Part shown: positions 12,101-24,217 of the stretch, piece by piece | Position numbering within the stretch: position 1 is the first letter of the stretch | How the letters are laid out: each line of letters begins with the position of its first letter | Source of the DNA: Wurfbainia villosa | Taxonomy: Eukaryota > Streptophyta > Magnoliopsida > Zingiberales > Zingiberaceae | Assembly: GCA_025175895.1 (NCBI GenBank) | Contig: JAKLTH010000216.1 | Span: forward strand, 1,670,001-1,734,000 | Direction of reading: 5' to 3' | DNA: 64,000 nt | Notes under the pieces: generated by a model | Databases searched by the model: none | What the model saw: only the letters and a program-made list of their open reading frames with translations | Told to the model about the DNA's origin: nothing | Translations under genes and position numbers: made by a program

Positions 12101-13829
12101 TTTATGAGGAGGATGAGTTGTTATCAATAAGACAGATGTCCAATGGGATACCTGAACCTAGTCAACCGAGTGGGAGTAATGTGCCTGATCACGGGGTGAC
12201 TTCTCAATAGCCCAACTTACGAAAAAGTGTTCGTAAGATCATACCTAAAAGGAGGTTTGACATTGAGAATGAGGCCATGATGACACTCCCAGTTGACGAA
12301 GATGAACCTCAATCAGTTGAGGAAGCGTTGGGATGTAGGGTTAGAGATAAGTGGAAAAATACAATGAAAGAAGAGATGGAGTCAATGATTCGGAATCAAG
12401 TTTGGGAGTTAGTCGATCTTCCTCCTGGCCGAAGGGCTATTGGGAATAAGTGGATTCTCAAAATAAAGAGGAAGTCTGATGGATCGATTAACCGATACAA
12501 GGCTCGTTTGGTTGCAAAAGGATTTACCCAAAGAGAGAGTATTGACTTTGAAGAGACATTTTCTCCCGTAGTGAAGTTTGTGTCAATCCGAGTTATTTTG
12601 GCCTTTGTGGCGCATTATGACTTGGAATTACATCAGATGGATGTCAAAACCGCTTTCCTTAACGGTGAGCTTGACGAGGAAATCTATATGGTTCAGTCAG
12701 AAGGTTTCGTTGCTTTAGGCCAAGAGGAAAAAGTATGTAGATTGAAGAAATCTATATATGGGCTGAAGCAAGCGTCAAGACAATGGAACATAAGATTTAA
12801 CAAAGTGATTTTATCTTATGGTTTCGAAATGATCAATGAGGATCATTGCGTTTTCCTAAAGAAGAAAAAAGTAAAGTATGTCATTTTATCATTATATGTT
12901 GATGATATGCTGATAGTAGGAAATGACATAGGATTTATTGAAGAAGTCAAAAAGTGGCTGTCTTCTTAATTTGACACAATAGATATGGGAGAAGCTGAAT
13001 ACATCTTAGGAGTTAAGATCATCCGGGATCGATCAAAGAGACTTTTGGATTTGTCACAAGAGTCTTATATTACTAAGATGTTACAACATTTCAACATGTC
13101 TGACTGTAACTGTGAACAGACACCTATTGCGAAAGGTACTGTTTTGAGCAAAAGTATGAGTCCCAAGACTCCAACTGAAATAGCCGACATGAATAAAAAA
13201 CCATATGCCAGTACCATAGGTAGTTTAATGTATACTATGTTGTGTACTCGTCCGATATCGATATGGTGGCTTAGTCAACCAGGTTCGGTCAAACCGAGGA
13301 TCGAGACGGAAGGCGGTGAAAAGGATTTTCAGATATCAAGGCGACGCATTATTGTCTCTGTTATCAAGGGTCGGATATGAGCCTAAAGGGCTATTCAGAT
13401 CAGATTGGGTGGGACTGGATGATAGAAAATCAACATCGGGCTATCGTTCTTGTTGAATGGTGGCGCCATCTCACAGAGCGACAGAAAGCGAGCTGTGTGG
13501 CCTTATCTACAATGGAAGGCCGAATATGTGGCATGTTGGTAAGAATCTGGTTCCTAAAGCATTTGAAGATTGCTGAGAACAGTGGGAGTCCAGTGACTAT
13601 CTATTGTGACAGTCAAGCTGCGATAGCTTTTTCCAATGATCCCAAATATCACAGCAAGGGCAAGCATATTGCTATAAAATACAACTTTATCAGGGATATT
13701 GTTGCTAAAAAGAAGGTGATTCTTGAGTATATCCCTACACGAGCTATGCTTGCAGATCCTTTTACTAAGCCAATGACTAGAGAGTTATTTAATGAGCATG
13801 TAAAGTCTATGGGACTTCGTAGAATGTAA
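9160..13829 (+). pseudogene. Ty1/copia gag-pol, broken
   Basis: Order of parts: gag from 9160; CCHC knuckle CYNCGKKGHFAREC at about 9920-9960; protease with IDSGATNH at about 10050; GAG-pre-integrase and integrase (HARLGHI; HSDICGPM) to 10833; integrase resumes at 11564 (RTDRGGEY, NGVAERRNRT). Reverse transcriptase at about 12277-13250 has LYVDDM. RNase H ends at a stop at 13827-13829 (CDSQAA, SKGKHI). Integrase before reverse transcriptase is the copia order. Breaks: a frame change near 9480, a stop after 9749, a 730-bp insertion in integrase, a frame change near 11875, stops near 12208 and 12967, and damage at about 13250-13540. The element cannot make a full polyprotein. Confidence 0.93.
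10834..11563 (+). mobile_element. hAT-type non-autonomous transposon inside copia integrase
   Basis: The 730-bp insert has terminal inverted repeats of 15 bases with one mismatch: TAGACCTGGCAAATC at the left, and GATTTGCCAAGTCTA at the right. It is flanked by an exact 8-bp duplication GTTAAGGC (10826-10833 and 11564-11571). The ends carry GACACGACACGAA-like words, seen in known plant hAT MITEs. Removing the insert with one GTTAAGGC copy restores the integrase reading frame, so the insertion came after the copia element. There is no transposase frame. Confidence 0.93.
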
Positions 13830-15231
13830 CAGTCTTGTAATGACAATTGAATATTATAATTTGATTGTTTGAAATGTCAGCCATAATAAATTCAGTGTAT
13901 GTTATGTTACATTCTAGTGATAAGATCTCGATAAGCATGTTGGCAGGTAGTGATTGGTCCTCTCACATGGACAATCATCTCTATTTGTTGCGTATGAATA
14001 GAGGTAAGACCGATGCTTATAGGTCAACCTATGTGGTTGTTAGCTTTGGAAGCTGTAAAATTTGTTACATTCCTATAAGTTAGGGTCGTCTTGATATTTG
14101 TATCAAGATAAGATCATTTTGTGGTAAATGATCGAAGTAAATGAACCCACCATTTACTATGCCTGTTTGTGAGCCAGATAAGGATTCATGTGTTGAATTT
14201 TGGATTAGACATTGGGAATGTCTAGATCGAAATCTGTACGATGTTAATTTGAGGGAAACATGCGCTCTTTATTGGTAAAGAGGAAGACATCGTAGCATGT
14301 GAATCATACCACATGTGCTAAGACGACACTAAGGGTAGTAGGAGAATGGATCTCTGCTTCTCTACTATGTGAGCCCTTTGAGATTATATGTTGATCTCAA
14401 AATTTGCCCTTTGTGACTATTTAGGTGTCTACTTGAAGTTTTAATCAAGGTTTGCTACTTTAGCATGTCTACCTATGACTATGTATGATTCGGTCTATGG
14501 AACATAACTAAGAAAGCGATTGATTAAAATGAATAGATTCACACTAAAAAGGAAGATTAAATAGATTTACATCTAATAAGAATTATTCACTGGTCGACCC
14601 ATTTCTGTTGTGTATGGAAATGATTGTGAATATTTGGAATATGAGACATGCTCTTGACATGATGGTCAATCTAAGGGATTAGAGATGTTCATATTGATGT
14701 AAATGAGATTATTTAATCTGGGTAAAAAGCAAGACATAAATGTTTCAGGTAAAAGGTTATGTACCACCAGAAATATGATTTTGTATCATCTGAAAAATGA
14801 CTGTGTGTCACCTGGGAAATGACTATGTGTCATAAGATAAATGGTTTTGTACCACCTGGAGATGACTCTGTGTCATCGGGAGAATGATTATGTATCATAT
14901 GAAGAGTGACTAAGTTAGGCGTAACAACTTCTCTTAGCATGCATCACTCTATGAGCGACTATGTAAGGTGTAACAACTTTCTTAGCAATTGAACGCTCAA
15001 TGTGCTTGCTGTCGCACGAACCATTTTCTAATTTGATGTTTCATTTAGTCTTTGTGACTATTAATCTCTGTTCTATTAGTCTTTTTGGGACAATAGATGT
15101 TGCTTCGATTTAGTCTATGTGACTAAACACCTCTTCTAAAAAGATCTGTGTGATTATTTAGTCTATGTGACTAAACAACCCTTCTAAAATGGTCTGTGTG
15201 ATCATTTTTGTCTGTGTGACATACCTTGGAC
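13830..15231 (+). other. Non-coding spacer between copia pol and its 3' LTR
   Basis: About 1.4 kb with no coding capacity; the frame at 13865-14083 shows no motif. It ends with the repeated phrase TTTAGTCTATGTGACTAAAC at about 15095-15175. Some copia families carry such a spacer after RNase H. Confidence 0.5.
14760..14912 (+). repeat. Degenerate tandem repeat, roughly 30-bp unit
   Basis: About five imperfect units built around AATGACTNTGTGTCACCTGG lie in the spacer after copia pol. Units vary in length and sequence, so the array is old. Confidence 0.6.
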
Positions 15232-15520
15232 GAGTGGGAGATGTAAGTTCGTGGCAGTTCCACGAACTGCACAGAGGCAGTTCGTGGAACCGCCTCAAGC
15301 ATGCGTGCGTCTCCTTCCCGTAAAAGGGAAGGAGCGTGCGTCCAAGGAGAGGTTCAGAGAGAGAGGGGTTTGATGCGCAAGTTGATCGGCAGTGGCTGTT
15401 CGGCAAAGAGGGAGACAGAGGCGTAGAAGCATTCGGCGGATCTTGGTTTGTGGAAACCTGAGGTAATTTCCACTGTGATCTTTCCTCCGACACAAGTGAA
15501 ACTCCAAACAGGTATATTAT
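15232..15520 (+). repeat. Copia polypurine tract and partial 3' LTR
   Basis: A GAGTGGGAGA-type purine tract (about 15232-15241) is followed by TGTAAGTTCGTGGCAG, the expected opening of a copia 3' LTR. It contains a short inverted repeat (GGCAGTTCCACGAACTGC and neighbours, about 15250-15290) and runs to about 15520, where a minus-strand LINE fragment begins. No matching 5' copy was found, so the LTR call rests on the purine tract and position. Confidence 0.55.
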
Positions 15521-15524
15521 GATC

Positions 15525-16140
15525 GACAATTGCAAAATCAATATAGTTTTACTTTCTTCATTTCTTGTTCCAAACCCATAACCCCCATGCATTCTCTCAT
15601 ATTCGTCATTTTTCACTCCGACATATCCATTTAAATCACCTTCTATTAAAATCATCTCATTTGACGAAATATTTTATAATATTTCATCCAAGTCATCCCA
15701 CAGCCTTAATTTGATATTTTCATCTAATTCTATTTGAGATGCATATACATTAATTACGTTCATAGTTTCTTTCTCTACTACTATTTTGAGAGCTATAATT
15801 CTATCTCCCTTCTAATTATTCCTATAACTTTATCATTTAATGAACTATCTATAATACTATCCACTCCATTTCTTGTTTTACTATTTCCTATATTTCATAA
15901 CTTAAAACTCGAGTTTTCTATCATCTTTGCTTTCTCACTTATCCATTTTGTCTTTTGTACACATACCATATTAATTTTTCTCTTAATCATCGTATCTACT
16001 ATCTCCATTATTTTACCAGTGAGAGTTCTTATATTCCATGTATCAAATCTTAGACTATTATTTTTTTCTATAATATTTGTTCTTACCCAACCTATGGTGT
16101 GGGAACTCTTACTTATTTAACATTATATCCAAGTTCTTAT
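15525..16140 (-). mobile_element. RTE-type LINE fragment, endonuclease domain
   Basis: Read on the minus strand from about 16110 down to 15525, it translates in pieces to the N-terminal part of a plant RTE LINE endonuclease: TWNIRTLTGK, then KTKWISEKAK, RNGVDSIID, NVINVYASQ, GDLNGYVG and ERMHGGYGFGTRNEE. The frames carry stops and shifts. Reverse transcriptase is absent. It probably inserted into, or next to, the copia LTR. Confidence 0.8.
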
Positions 16141-16270
16141 GGAGATGTAACGGTCATTGCCGATATGTTATAGTCGGATCCTATAATGCGAACTCTTGTA
16201 TATTTTTCACTAAACTCAAGTTCTGAAAATGTAACGGTCATTGTCGAAATGTTACAATCGGACCCTATAA
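16141..16270 (-). repeat. Two-copy motif next to the LINE fragment
   Basis: GTAACGGTCATTG followed by CGGA(T/C)CCTATAAT occurs at 16147 and again at 16231, 84 bases apart with a few differences. It probably belongs to the 5' region of the LINE. Confidence 0.5.
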
Positions 16271-16586
16271 TACATTCTTTCGGGAGAACAATTTAATATT
16301 ATTATAATGATTTAATTTTCTATTTAGTTTATGATTCAAAAGAGATGCATACATTGACTAATTAAATAAGTATATAGATTTTTAAAAATATATAGTTTTA
16401 AAATTTTTTAAATAAAAATTAATAAATTTGAATCGCGTCGACCATATATAAACTAAATCGAAAATCAATGATTCTGAATCATAAATTATAACTATCTTGA
16501 GTTAAAATTAGGGATGACGAATGATTAATTTCGAATCATGATGCAAATTTAATTCTGGTAAGGCAGTATCTGCCTTGCATGGTTGT

Positions 16587-17075
16587 TCGGTATGTTTATC
16601 GGTTCATCGGTTTCGGTTCTAATTCGATTATGTTCTGTTCGATTTTAAATTCGTCGGCGTTAGAATCGGTCTGAACCGGTTTCGATTTCAAAGTTTTAAC
16701 TTTGGAATCAATTCAATCTGAATCGGTTCCGAAACGATTCCGAAATAGTTTTACATCATTTTTTTTTGAATTTGAGCTTCCAAATTCATTTAACGTGCTA
16801 GTGATCATATTTTTTTTTCTATCGAAAAATAATTTTATAGACATATTAGCATGCTAAGAATTTCCACATTAAAATTAACAATCGGAACCAGATACAAATC
16901 GGAATCCGAATCGGTTCCGAAACGATTCCGAATCGTTTCTGAAATCGATTGGAACCGAATTAAGTCGGAATCGGAACGATTCTAATTCGGTTCCAGAACT
17001 GGTTCATTTGAATCGATTCCGATTTCAAATTTAACGGATTGATTCCGACTTGAATCCATCCGTTAAACATGACTA
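16587..17075 (+). mobile_element. hAT-like MITE, family A copy 1
   Basis: 489 bp ending in imperfect inverted repeats (TCGGTATGTTTATCGG at left; reverse complement of the right end TAGTCATGTTTAACGG). It is flanked by ATGGTTGT and ATGGCTGT, an 8-bp duplication with one difference. The interior is full of GGTTCCGAAACGATTCCGAA-like words and is non-coding. Confidence 0.75.
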
Positions 17076-17361
17076 ATGGCTGTCACGTAGCTTCTTGTCG
17101 CGAATCGTAGCCAAACCTCCAATGAGTGGTTTCCTGGCCATGAAATCGTAATCATGCCTACAATCGGCTTACCTAATCACGACTAAGAGGTTACTATTGG
17201 TCTAATCATCATTTTAATTGGTTAGTTGGGGTTGATCACTAATTTTTTTTAATAGAAAAGTATTTTTAAAAATGTGTCCATAAATATAAAAATTAAATCC
17301 ACTTTTTAATAAATTACTTGTGCAAACCAATTCCAATTTAGACTCAATTTATAAATTATTG

Positions 17362-17936
17362 TAGGCAAGTTTATCGGTTCTTCAGTTTCGATTCCGATTC
17401 GATTCTGATCAGTTTCGAATTCGTTGATGTTAGAATCGGTTCGAACCGATTCAAAATCGATTCTGAATCGGTTCTAGTTCCAAAGTTTTAATTTTAGAAT
17501 CAATTCAATCCGAATCGGGTCTGAACCGGTTCCGAAACAGTTCCGGACTAATTTCGAAATAGTTTCAGATCACTATCTTCGAACTTGAGCTTCCAAACTC
17601 ATTTAACATGCGGGTGATCATATTCTTTTTTTTCTATCACAAAATAATTTGGTAGACACGTTAACATGCTAAGAATTTTCACTTTTAAATTAACAATCGA
17701 AATCAGATTCAAATCGGAATCAGAACCGATTTCGAACCGGTTCCGAAATAGTTTCGAACCGGTTCCGAAATAGTTCCGAACCGGTTCCGAAATCGATTGG
17801 AACCAAAAATCGAACCGGAACCGGAACGATTCCGATTTAATTCCAGAACCAATTCATTTGAATTAGTTTCGATTTCGAATTTAACGAATTGATTCCAACT
17901 CGATTCTGGATCGAATCAATCGGTTAAGCATGCCTA
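17362..17936 (+). mobile_element. hAT-like MITE, family A copy 2
   Basis: 575 bp, same orientation and interior as the copy 286 bp to the left. Ends are TAGGCAAGTTTATCGG and, reversed, TAGGCATGCTTAACCG. Flanks AATTATTG and GATTATTA agree at 6 of 8 bases. It has an extra run of GAACCGGTTCCGAAATAGTT words near 17740-17790. No coding. Confidence 0.75.
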
Positions 17937-18179
17937 GATTATTAAAATCGATTTAACTCAGACCAATGAGCCGCAACCCAGTGCCCCATATGAACTAGTA
18001 CAAACTGTCGGGCTTGACCGTTTGCGTCTGGAACAGACCGGACGCAACTCCAATGTATCGGGTCGGGTCAGACTACGGGCGGTCCGGTCCACAGTGACGT
18101 TGACACCCTTCAAAGGCCACCTTCTAAAAAAAGCATAAATTATCTTCTACGATTTTGCTTAGGACGGCGTTTTAGAAAT

Positions 18180-18480
18180 CGCTGTGCATGCGTGGCTCAA
18201 ACGTGGACTGATGATCTCACGGACATTTACACGTGGCGGAAAGCCAACGGTGCCTCCGGGAGCAACTCAACAAAAGCGGTCTGCTGCTCCGCCGGTTATT
18301 TAAACGTCGTCGAAGCGCATTTCGCTCCTGCGATCACAAATAAAATTTCCCCCTCCCCCCCACCCCGATCCATCTCGATCTTCTTCCGAAACCCTGAACC
18401 TCCCAACCGAAGCAATTTTTTTGTGAAAGCTTCGAGGTTTCTGTCGACGAGGCCCAATTTTGTTGACGCCGGTAGGTATG
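18180..18480 (+). promoter_or_regulatory. Promoter and 5' leader of the RING gene
   Basis: It includes an ACGTGGC G-box/ABRE-like core at 18231-18237, a TATA-like TTATTTAAAC at about 18295-18304, then a C-rich leader. A donor-like GGTAGGTATG at about 18472 suggests an intron in the 5' leader that ends before the start codon at 19024. The exact transcription start and acceptor are not resolved. Confidence 0.5.
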
Positions 18481-19023
18481 ATTTCTAGCCATTCATCGTC
18501 TTCATCATCACCATATTCTTCTTCTGTTTATTTTGGTTTGGTTGGGGAAATCTGATTCCTTTCGGTATGTTCTTGAATCGTCTGCAATTTTTTCGTCGTT
18601 TGGCGTCCGTTTATCTTTTGGGATCCACTTGCCCCTTTTTGGTTCTCCCCCCACCTTTCCCAGTTTGTTTTCCTGCTTTTCGTTTTCTTGTTGCTTTTGG
18701 ATTTAGATGGATTAGTTAAGATGCAGGTTTGGAATTCATTTCTTTATTGATAGAACGACTTTTTCCGATCTAGGGTTTCGAGATCTACTTTCGCTGTTCG
18801 TTCGGAATCGGAATTACGAGAATAAGAGGCCAAAAATCATATCTGCTTTTGCAGTTTATAGTTCTACAAATCGTTCCGAGTCTACGTTGGTCTCGAGCAA
18901 TGTACTGATCGTGCAGATTCCTTTCCTAAGTATGTGCGCAAGTATATTTATATATTGCGTGAACAACTTTGATTCATAAGGTGAGATACGAAGAAGCACT
19001 TGCGGGATAGAATTTGAGGCGAG

Positions 19024-22000
19024 ATGGTTTTGCATCTAGACCTCAACTCTCTTCCAGTAGAGAACCATCCCTCAGAGGGGACTTCCGCTGCTTGTAACCC
19101 CTGTCATACTACTGGACCACAGCAAGGATCTTGCACCCAATCAAGTCCTTTGATTGATGCGGAAGAATTAGAGGATGAAGTTGTTGCTCTTTCGTCCTCA
19201 ATAGATTTTTCCATGGTAAGTCCTTGTTGGTTTAAGTTTCATATCTTTGTTTATTACTGGAACCATCTCTTCCTTGAATTGGGAATAGTTTAACTTCTCA
19301 TGGTTGTGGTATAATTTTCTCTATTATGTCCTTTGATTGAAGGAGAGTTTTGATGCAGTGGTAAAGTTGCTATCGTGTGATCTCGTGGTCATGGATTTGA
19401 GTCACAGAAACAGTCTCTTGCAGGGTAAAGCTATGTATAATAGACCCAATATGGTCCAACCCTTCCTCGAGCCATCGCTTTGACGGGAGCTTTGTACATC
19501 GAGCTGTCCTTTATGTCGTTATCATGTGGTAAAGATTAGTAATCCTAGCTCAAGGAAATGTAACTTACACAATAATTAAGTAATAAGAAATAAGAATCAG
19601 TTAAGATAGACACCTGTGGAATTCATGCACAAAAGAGTAGGAGCTATTACCGTTGTGGGAGTCGTTGGACCAAGGAGGAAATAGATTGAGATAGGCTGAT
19701 GACCTTGAACCCAAGCAACCACAATACTCTGGCTGACCTGACCCAAAACCCTACCCAAGCGACAAGATCCACACAACCTCATACCATCCACTTGACTGGG
19801 CACTTCTGACTGCTACAAAAAGGATGATGGGGACACCTCTCTAGGCTGAAGATATTTGCAACCTCAAAGCATGCTCCACGAAGAAAATATTACTAGTGAG
19901 GTGATGCTCTGCACTCAATATGATCTTCTGTGTTGCTTTCAATGCTCACCCAGATAAGGACGAACAAATTTCCACCCTTACATCCCTCAATATGGCCTGT
20001 CCTTTACACAATGGACACTCTCACATTCCAGCCCAAACCCATAGAAGACGAGAAAACATGGTTGCCTAGGGGATGCAAGTCTGGAGAGGTATATTAATCT
20101 CTTTGCCATGCCTGACCTCTCTTATTAGTACTCAAATTGACTTGAGCATTTGAGGATTCATACCTGGACTCTTCAACATTGGACTCCTTGCAGAAACACA
20201 AGGTTATGCCTGGTTGTACACTCTTGTATTAGTGCTCACCTACTTAAATCAGCCTCTCTCTCATCTTGTCGCCCAAGGCTCACCGAACCAAACTTTCCAC
20301 TGGGTTGGACTTGAATTGACGTCAACCCTCAACATTTATCCAATGACTCAAGGACATTGAAGATGTTGTTGATTTGCCAAAGATTGTGTCTTCAAAATGA
20401 AGACTTGGTTTCTTTTTTGAGTTTCATTCTCGCTATGCGAATCTTTGGTTAAAACAGAGAGAAAAAAACCCTATAGGATAGGTACTATCAACCATGACTT
20501 ACTGGTTAGCAATTAAGAAAATATCCATTCCCACAAAAGGTTGGTATAGTATAAGATGGACCGGTGAATTAATCTTATGTTTGAAGAGCAATTATGTATA
20601 TAGTCCTAATAGATGTCAAACAAATACAATAGCTTAACATGGTCGGCGCCTTTTCAAATATAATCAATTTTGAAATCATCCTTGCAAAATTATGAAATTG
20701 TATATGTCGTTACAAAACATAGTTTTCATTTATATCCGTCTACCTATGCAAATATCTTTAAAATGCCACTAGTAACTGAAATCCAACTTAATATTAATAA
20801 ACCATATTTATTGATATTTGGTGAAAATTATATACCTTTAAATCATCTCATCTTTATTCTTTTGGAGGTTGTCAATGCCAAAGTTGCTACCTACAGCTTG
20901 AGTTATTATTTTAAATTTTCCTCTTCGTGGTTGATTTAATTAATCTACCTATTTGTTATCCTTTTCTTTTTACCATGGTCTTTGTTTTCTTATTAGTTAA
21001 ATTTGTATTGTTTTAGGGGAGTCGCTGTACCAAAAGGACCCGGTCAGTGATAGTGATCTTAGATGATGATCTGGAGTTAAATATGAGAAAATCAGGTCAG
21101 TGTATGCCATTGTTATCTATGATGGAGAACCATGAGCTGTTAGTGCTATAATTAATTTGTTTTAAGAATCTTGTTGCATGTGCATTAATTACAATAGTTC
21201 ATTCTTTCAAGCTGCTTTCTGGCCTTTTTGCCACTAGTCTGTATCTGCAAACTTCCATTTATAAGAATGGACTTAGATCATGAAGATGATGAATGATTGA
21301 TATTCTCTTAAATGCTTTATTGTAGAACTCATCAGGGTTTATTCATTTTCTCTCTTGGTTCTTCTGATGTCCATCTATTTTTCAGTCACTGTAGGGGAAC
21401 AAGTTGCAAGCTCATCCTTATTTGCTTGCAAGAGACCATTTAGAAGTTCTAATAGCAGGACAAGTATTGACAGGGATCCTTGCATTGATTTAGAGGATGG
21501 AGATGACACTAAGGTAAATGTTTATTTTCCTTCTACTAGATGACAGTGTTAGTCTCCTTGATCTTTGACTTTGCTATAATAAGAGCTCTTGTTTTCATTG
21601 TATTGTTTACATCTTATATATATGTATATACATATATTTTCTGAATAACTTTCCACTTGCTTGCTTATTTTCTAAAAGAATATTTAAGTAGATTTAATAG
21701 TCCGTCAACTGACTGAACAATCATGGGAAGTTATAGGTTAATTTGACAAATGATACTCCATCTGTTTCATCTTTAACTGTTGTTACTAGTTGATCCTCCA
21801 CTACTGAAATCTCTATCTTTATGTTAGATATAAGCTGAGGCTACTCATGAAAGATTTTGATAACTTCCTGCAGTGATGACAGTTCATATGTATAGACAAT
21901 ATAAAAACTGAAACAAAAGGCTAGAATTTGGCCAATAGGAAAATCAGTTATGCAATTAAGCTCTTGAAACTGATTGCTAGTGCTTGAAACTCCACTTTTC

Positions 22001-22137
22001 TAAGTCTGGAACTGGTACTCGATTCATCATCATCATCAAGCTGCTCATGTCCTAACTATTTGATTTTTTCCCTCTATTTTCTATGCAAATCTCAAATACT
22101 TCTATCTTGAAAATTTCAGAGGAAGAGATTGATGCCC

Positions 22138-22171
<34 letters not shown>

Positions 22172-22362
22172 CAAAAGTAATAGTGAAGCCCTACACTTGC
22201 CTGATCTGCATGGAGGAGTTGGTCGATGCAGCATCGACTATTTGTGGGCATATTTTCTGTATGAGCTGCACAAAGATCTCCATTCGGACACAGAAGAAAT
22301 GCCCAACTTGCAGGAGGAAACTTAACATGAGAAGTTTCCACCGAGTTTACCTTCCTCATTAG
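19024..22362 (+). CDS. RING-type E3 ubiquitin ligase, RNF4/SLX8-like
   Basis: Four coding exons: 19024-19215, 21017-21095, 21386-21513, 22120-22362; 213 residues; phases close across all introns. The C-terminal C3HC4 RING has ligands C160, C163, C175, H177, C180, C183, C194 and C197, with CGHIFC and KKCPTCRRKL. The tail NMRSFHRVYLPH is typical of plant RNF4-like proteins. The N-terminal part is acidic and low in structure; VIVILDDDLEL in exon 2 could be a SUMO-interaction motif (hydrophobic run next to acidic residues). Such proteins attach ubiquitin to substrates, and RNF4/SLX8 members target SUMO-modified proteins in the nucleus. The RING is certain; the SUMO-targeting role is inferred. Intron 1 (1.8 kb) carries a SINE. 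Confidence 0.88.
19345..19514 (+). mobile_element. tRNA-derived SINE (Au-like) in intron 1 of the RING gene
   Basis: It contains an A-box-like AGTGGTAAAGTTG, a B-box-like GGATTTGAGTC, then AAACAGTCTCTTGCAGGGTA and AATAGACCC, and ends near GGGAGCTTTGTACATCGAG. This order is that of the widespread plant Au-type SINEs. It is diverged and has no clear target duplication. Confidence 0.78.
19515..21016 (+). other. Rest of intron 1 of the RING gene
   Basis: Non-coding. The part at about 19800-20400 has a composition unlike the flanking AT-rich intron, and a stretch near 20185-20215 (CTCCTTGCAGAAACACAAGG) faintly recalls SINE sequence. I cannot name an element here. Confidence 0.4.
22141..22170 (+). 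repeat. Coding hexanucleotide repeat (GAGCCT)5
   Basis: Five exact GAGCCT units encode five Glu-Pro pairs (residues 141-150) just before the RING domain. In-frame gain or loss of units would change only linker length. Confidence 0.95.
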
Positions 22363-24217
22363 TAACAATCTCCAATTGGGGTTTCTTTCATTTTGGTTTT
22401 GATTTTTGGCGGGTTTTCTTTTTCTTCTCTACTTGATATTACCTGCCATTGCTTTGGATATATATGGAAGCAATTAAATATGTCTTTTTGGGGGTAAAAG
22501 ATGATGCACTCACTCTAGAAGGAAAATTATGAAGAGTATTTTTGTCCAATAAAAAATTACACGACGAAAAGATAGGTATTTCGAAAAACTTTGAAGCTCT
22601 CAAGATTGATTCTTGTTCACAGGGACAATTTTTATCGGCCGTGTTAATTATTTGATCCTATGGGTACAATTAGATATGCCTTCTGAGTTCATAGGAAATG
22701 TACAAAATTGCAATTGAGCTGTGATGTTATATTTGATTTATAGAAAAGGCATTGGATGTGCTTTGTGTGAAATTGAGAAGCTTTTGGGACATTAGCTCGA
22801 TGAACAATATTTTGTAGTAAAATTGTATATTTTTTCATTTAATGTTTATATAAAATCAACTCGATTTGCATAGTCCTTCCTATGCAAACTGAGATCTATG
22901 ATTTCTCGTGTATGTGTTGACTCTCTTTTCTTTACGCAACTCCACCAAAACCTTCAATTCATTATTTGAAATAATCTTTGCTTATGCTTTTTATGCATCA
23001 CTATATATATATATATAAAATATCTTTACTCATATGTTTAGACGGTGAATAATAGAGATGTATACGGATAGTTAAATTGAGTTTTGGTTGCTAGAAAGGC
23101 GAACAAAAACATGTATATGATTTTCATGTGAAGAGGAAATCTTTGATATTTTAGAAAGTCGAATGTTCCTTTACTAAATTGTCGAAATTAAAGAGAAAAT
23201 TTTCTTACCCTTCACTTTTCTTTCTAAATCAAGGATCTTTAAATGCTAATGAATCATTTTCATTTGTTAATAAATAATTTAATTTGCTAAAATTGCATCA
23301 CAACTTACCAAAAACAATTGTTAAGTCATCAAATCTTCCTTAAAAGCATAATTCTCATAATATTCAAACAGTACAATGAATGTAAATTCCAGCATTTATG
23401 CATATTCTGTTAATATAACAAACTGAATTGAATTTTCTGATATTAATGCAAACTTACCAAAACAATTCAGCAAAAATAATAATTCTATGAATACATGTTT
23501 TGTTTTGTTTTTTTTTTTTCAAGAAATCCAATGGAATGGAGAAAGAAACTTCAATATTTTCCCGAATTTCCTTTTTTTTTTCAGGGGAAATTGTTAATCG
23601 TTTTAACATATTTACCAGGCTTTTTCTGAGACATTTTTCTTTGAATTCTTTTTTTCATCCAGTGATTATTAGCTCATGCTCATTTTAAGGAAAACCTTGA
23701 GCAATCTTCCCTTATTTATTTATTTATCTATTTATTATTTTTCTCTAATTCTTATTTTAATCAAAACCAATCATTTTCATACCTGAGGCTCAACATTCAT
23801 ATTCCTATTTGGTTGATATTTTTATTTTGACTTTTTTTAGCTTTTTTTCTTCTTCTCTTTTTGATCCTCTAACTCAAAGTTTTTGCATGTTGTGTTTGTT
23901 TTAGATTCCGGACACAAGAATATGATGCCATGCAACTCTGCAAGTCATTTTCCCTCCTTTTGGGGGATTTAAAATTGCATAGAGCTCAAAGGAGGGTTCC
24001 CAAATAGTGCTAGCTATGATTCGCATTGAAGGATCAAACTTCGTGAGCAAAAATCTTTCTACTTATTGTTTGTTAATACGAAAGACACTTATACTTCTCT
24101 CAAAATAAGAAAAAAGTTACTGTTAAATGGTTGAGAAATGACACAAAAATGATCGTTTCAAACCTATAAACTCGACTTCTTGTTCCTCTATTCCTCCTTC
24201 AGGGTTCATCCAGTGCC
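22363..24217 (+). other. Intergenic region and 5' leader of the DUF707 gene
   Basis: AT-rich with simple repeats: (TA)n at about 23002-23018, poly-T at 23511-23520, and TTTATTTATTTAT at about 23703-23725. CCTTCAG just before 24204 looks like an acceptor, and the frame stays open upstream of the ATG for a few codons. An upstream leader intron, or one more short coding exon, is therefore possible. Confidence 0.5.

Noticed and set aside
19345..19514. A functional tRNA gene
   Set aside because: The A- and B-box words are degenerate and continue into Au-type SINE sequence; no cloverleaf forms.
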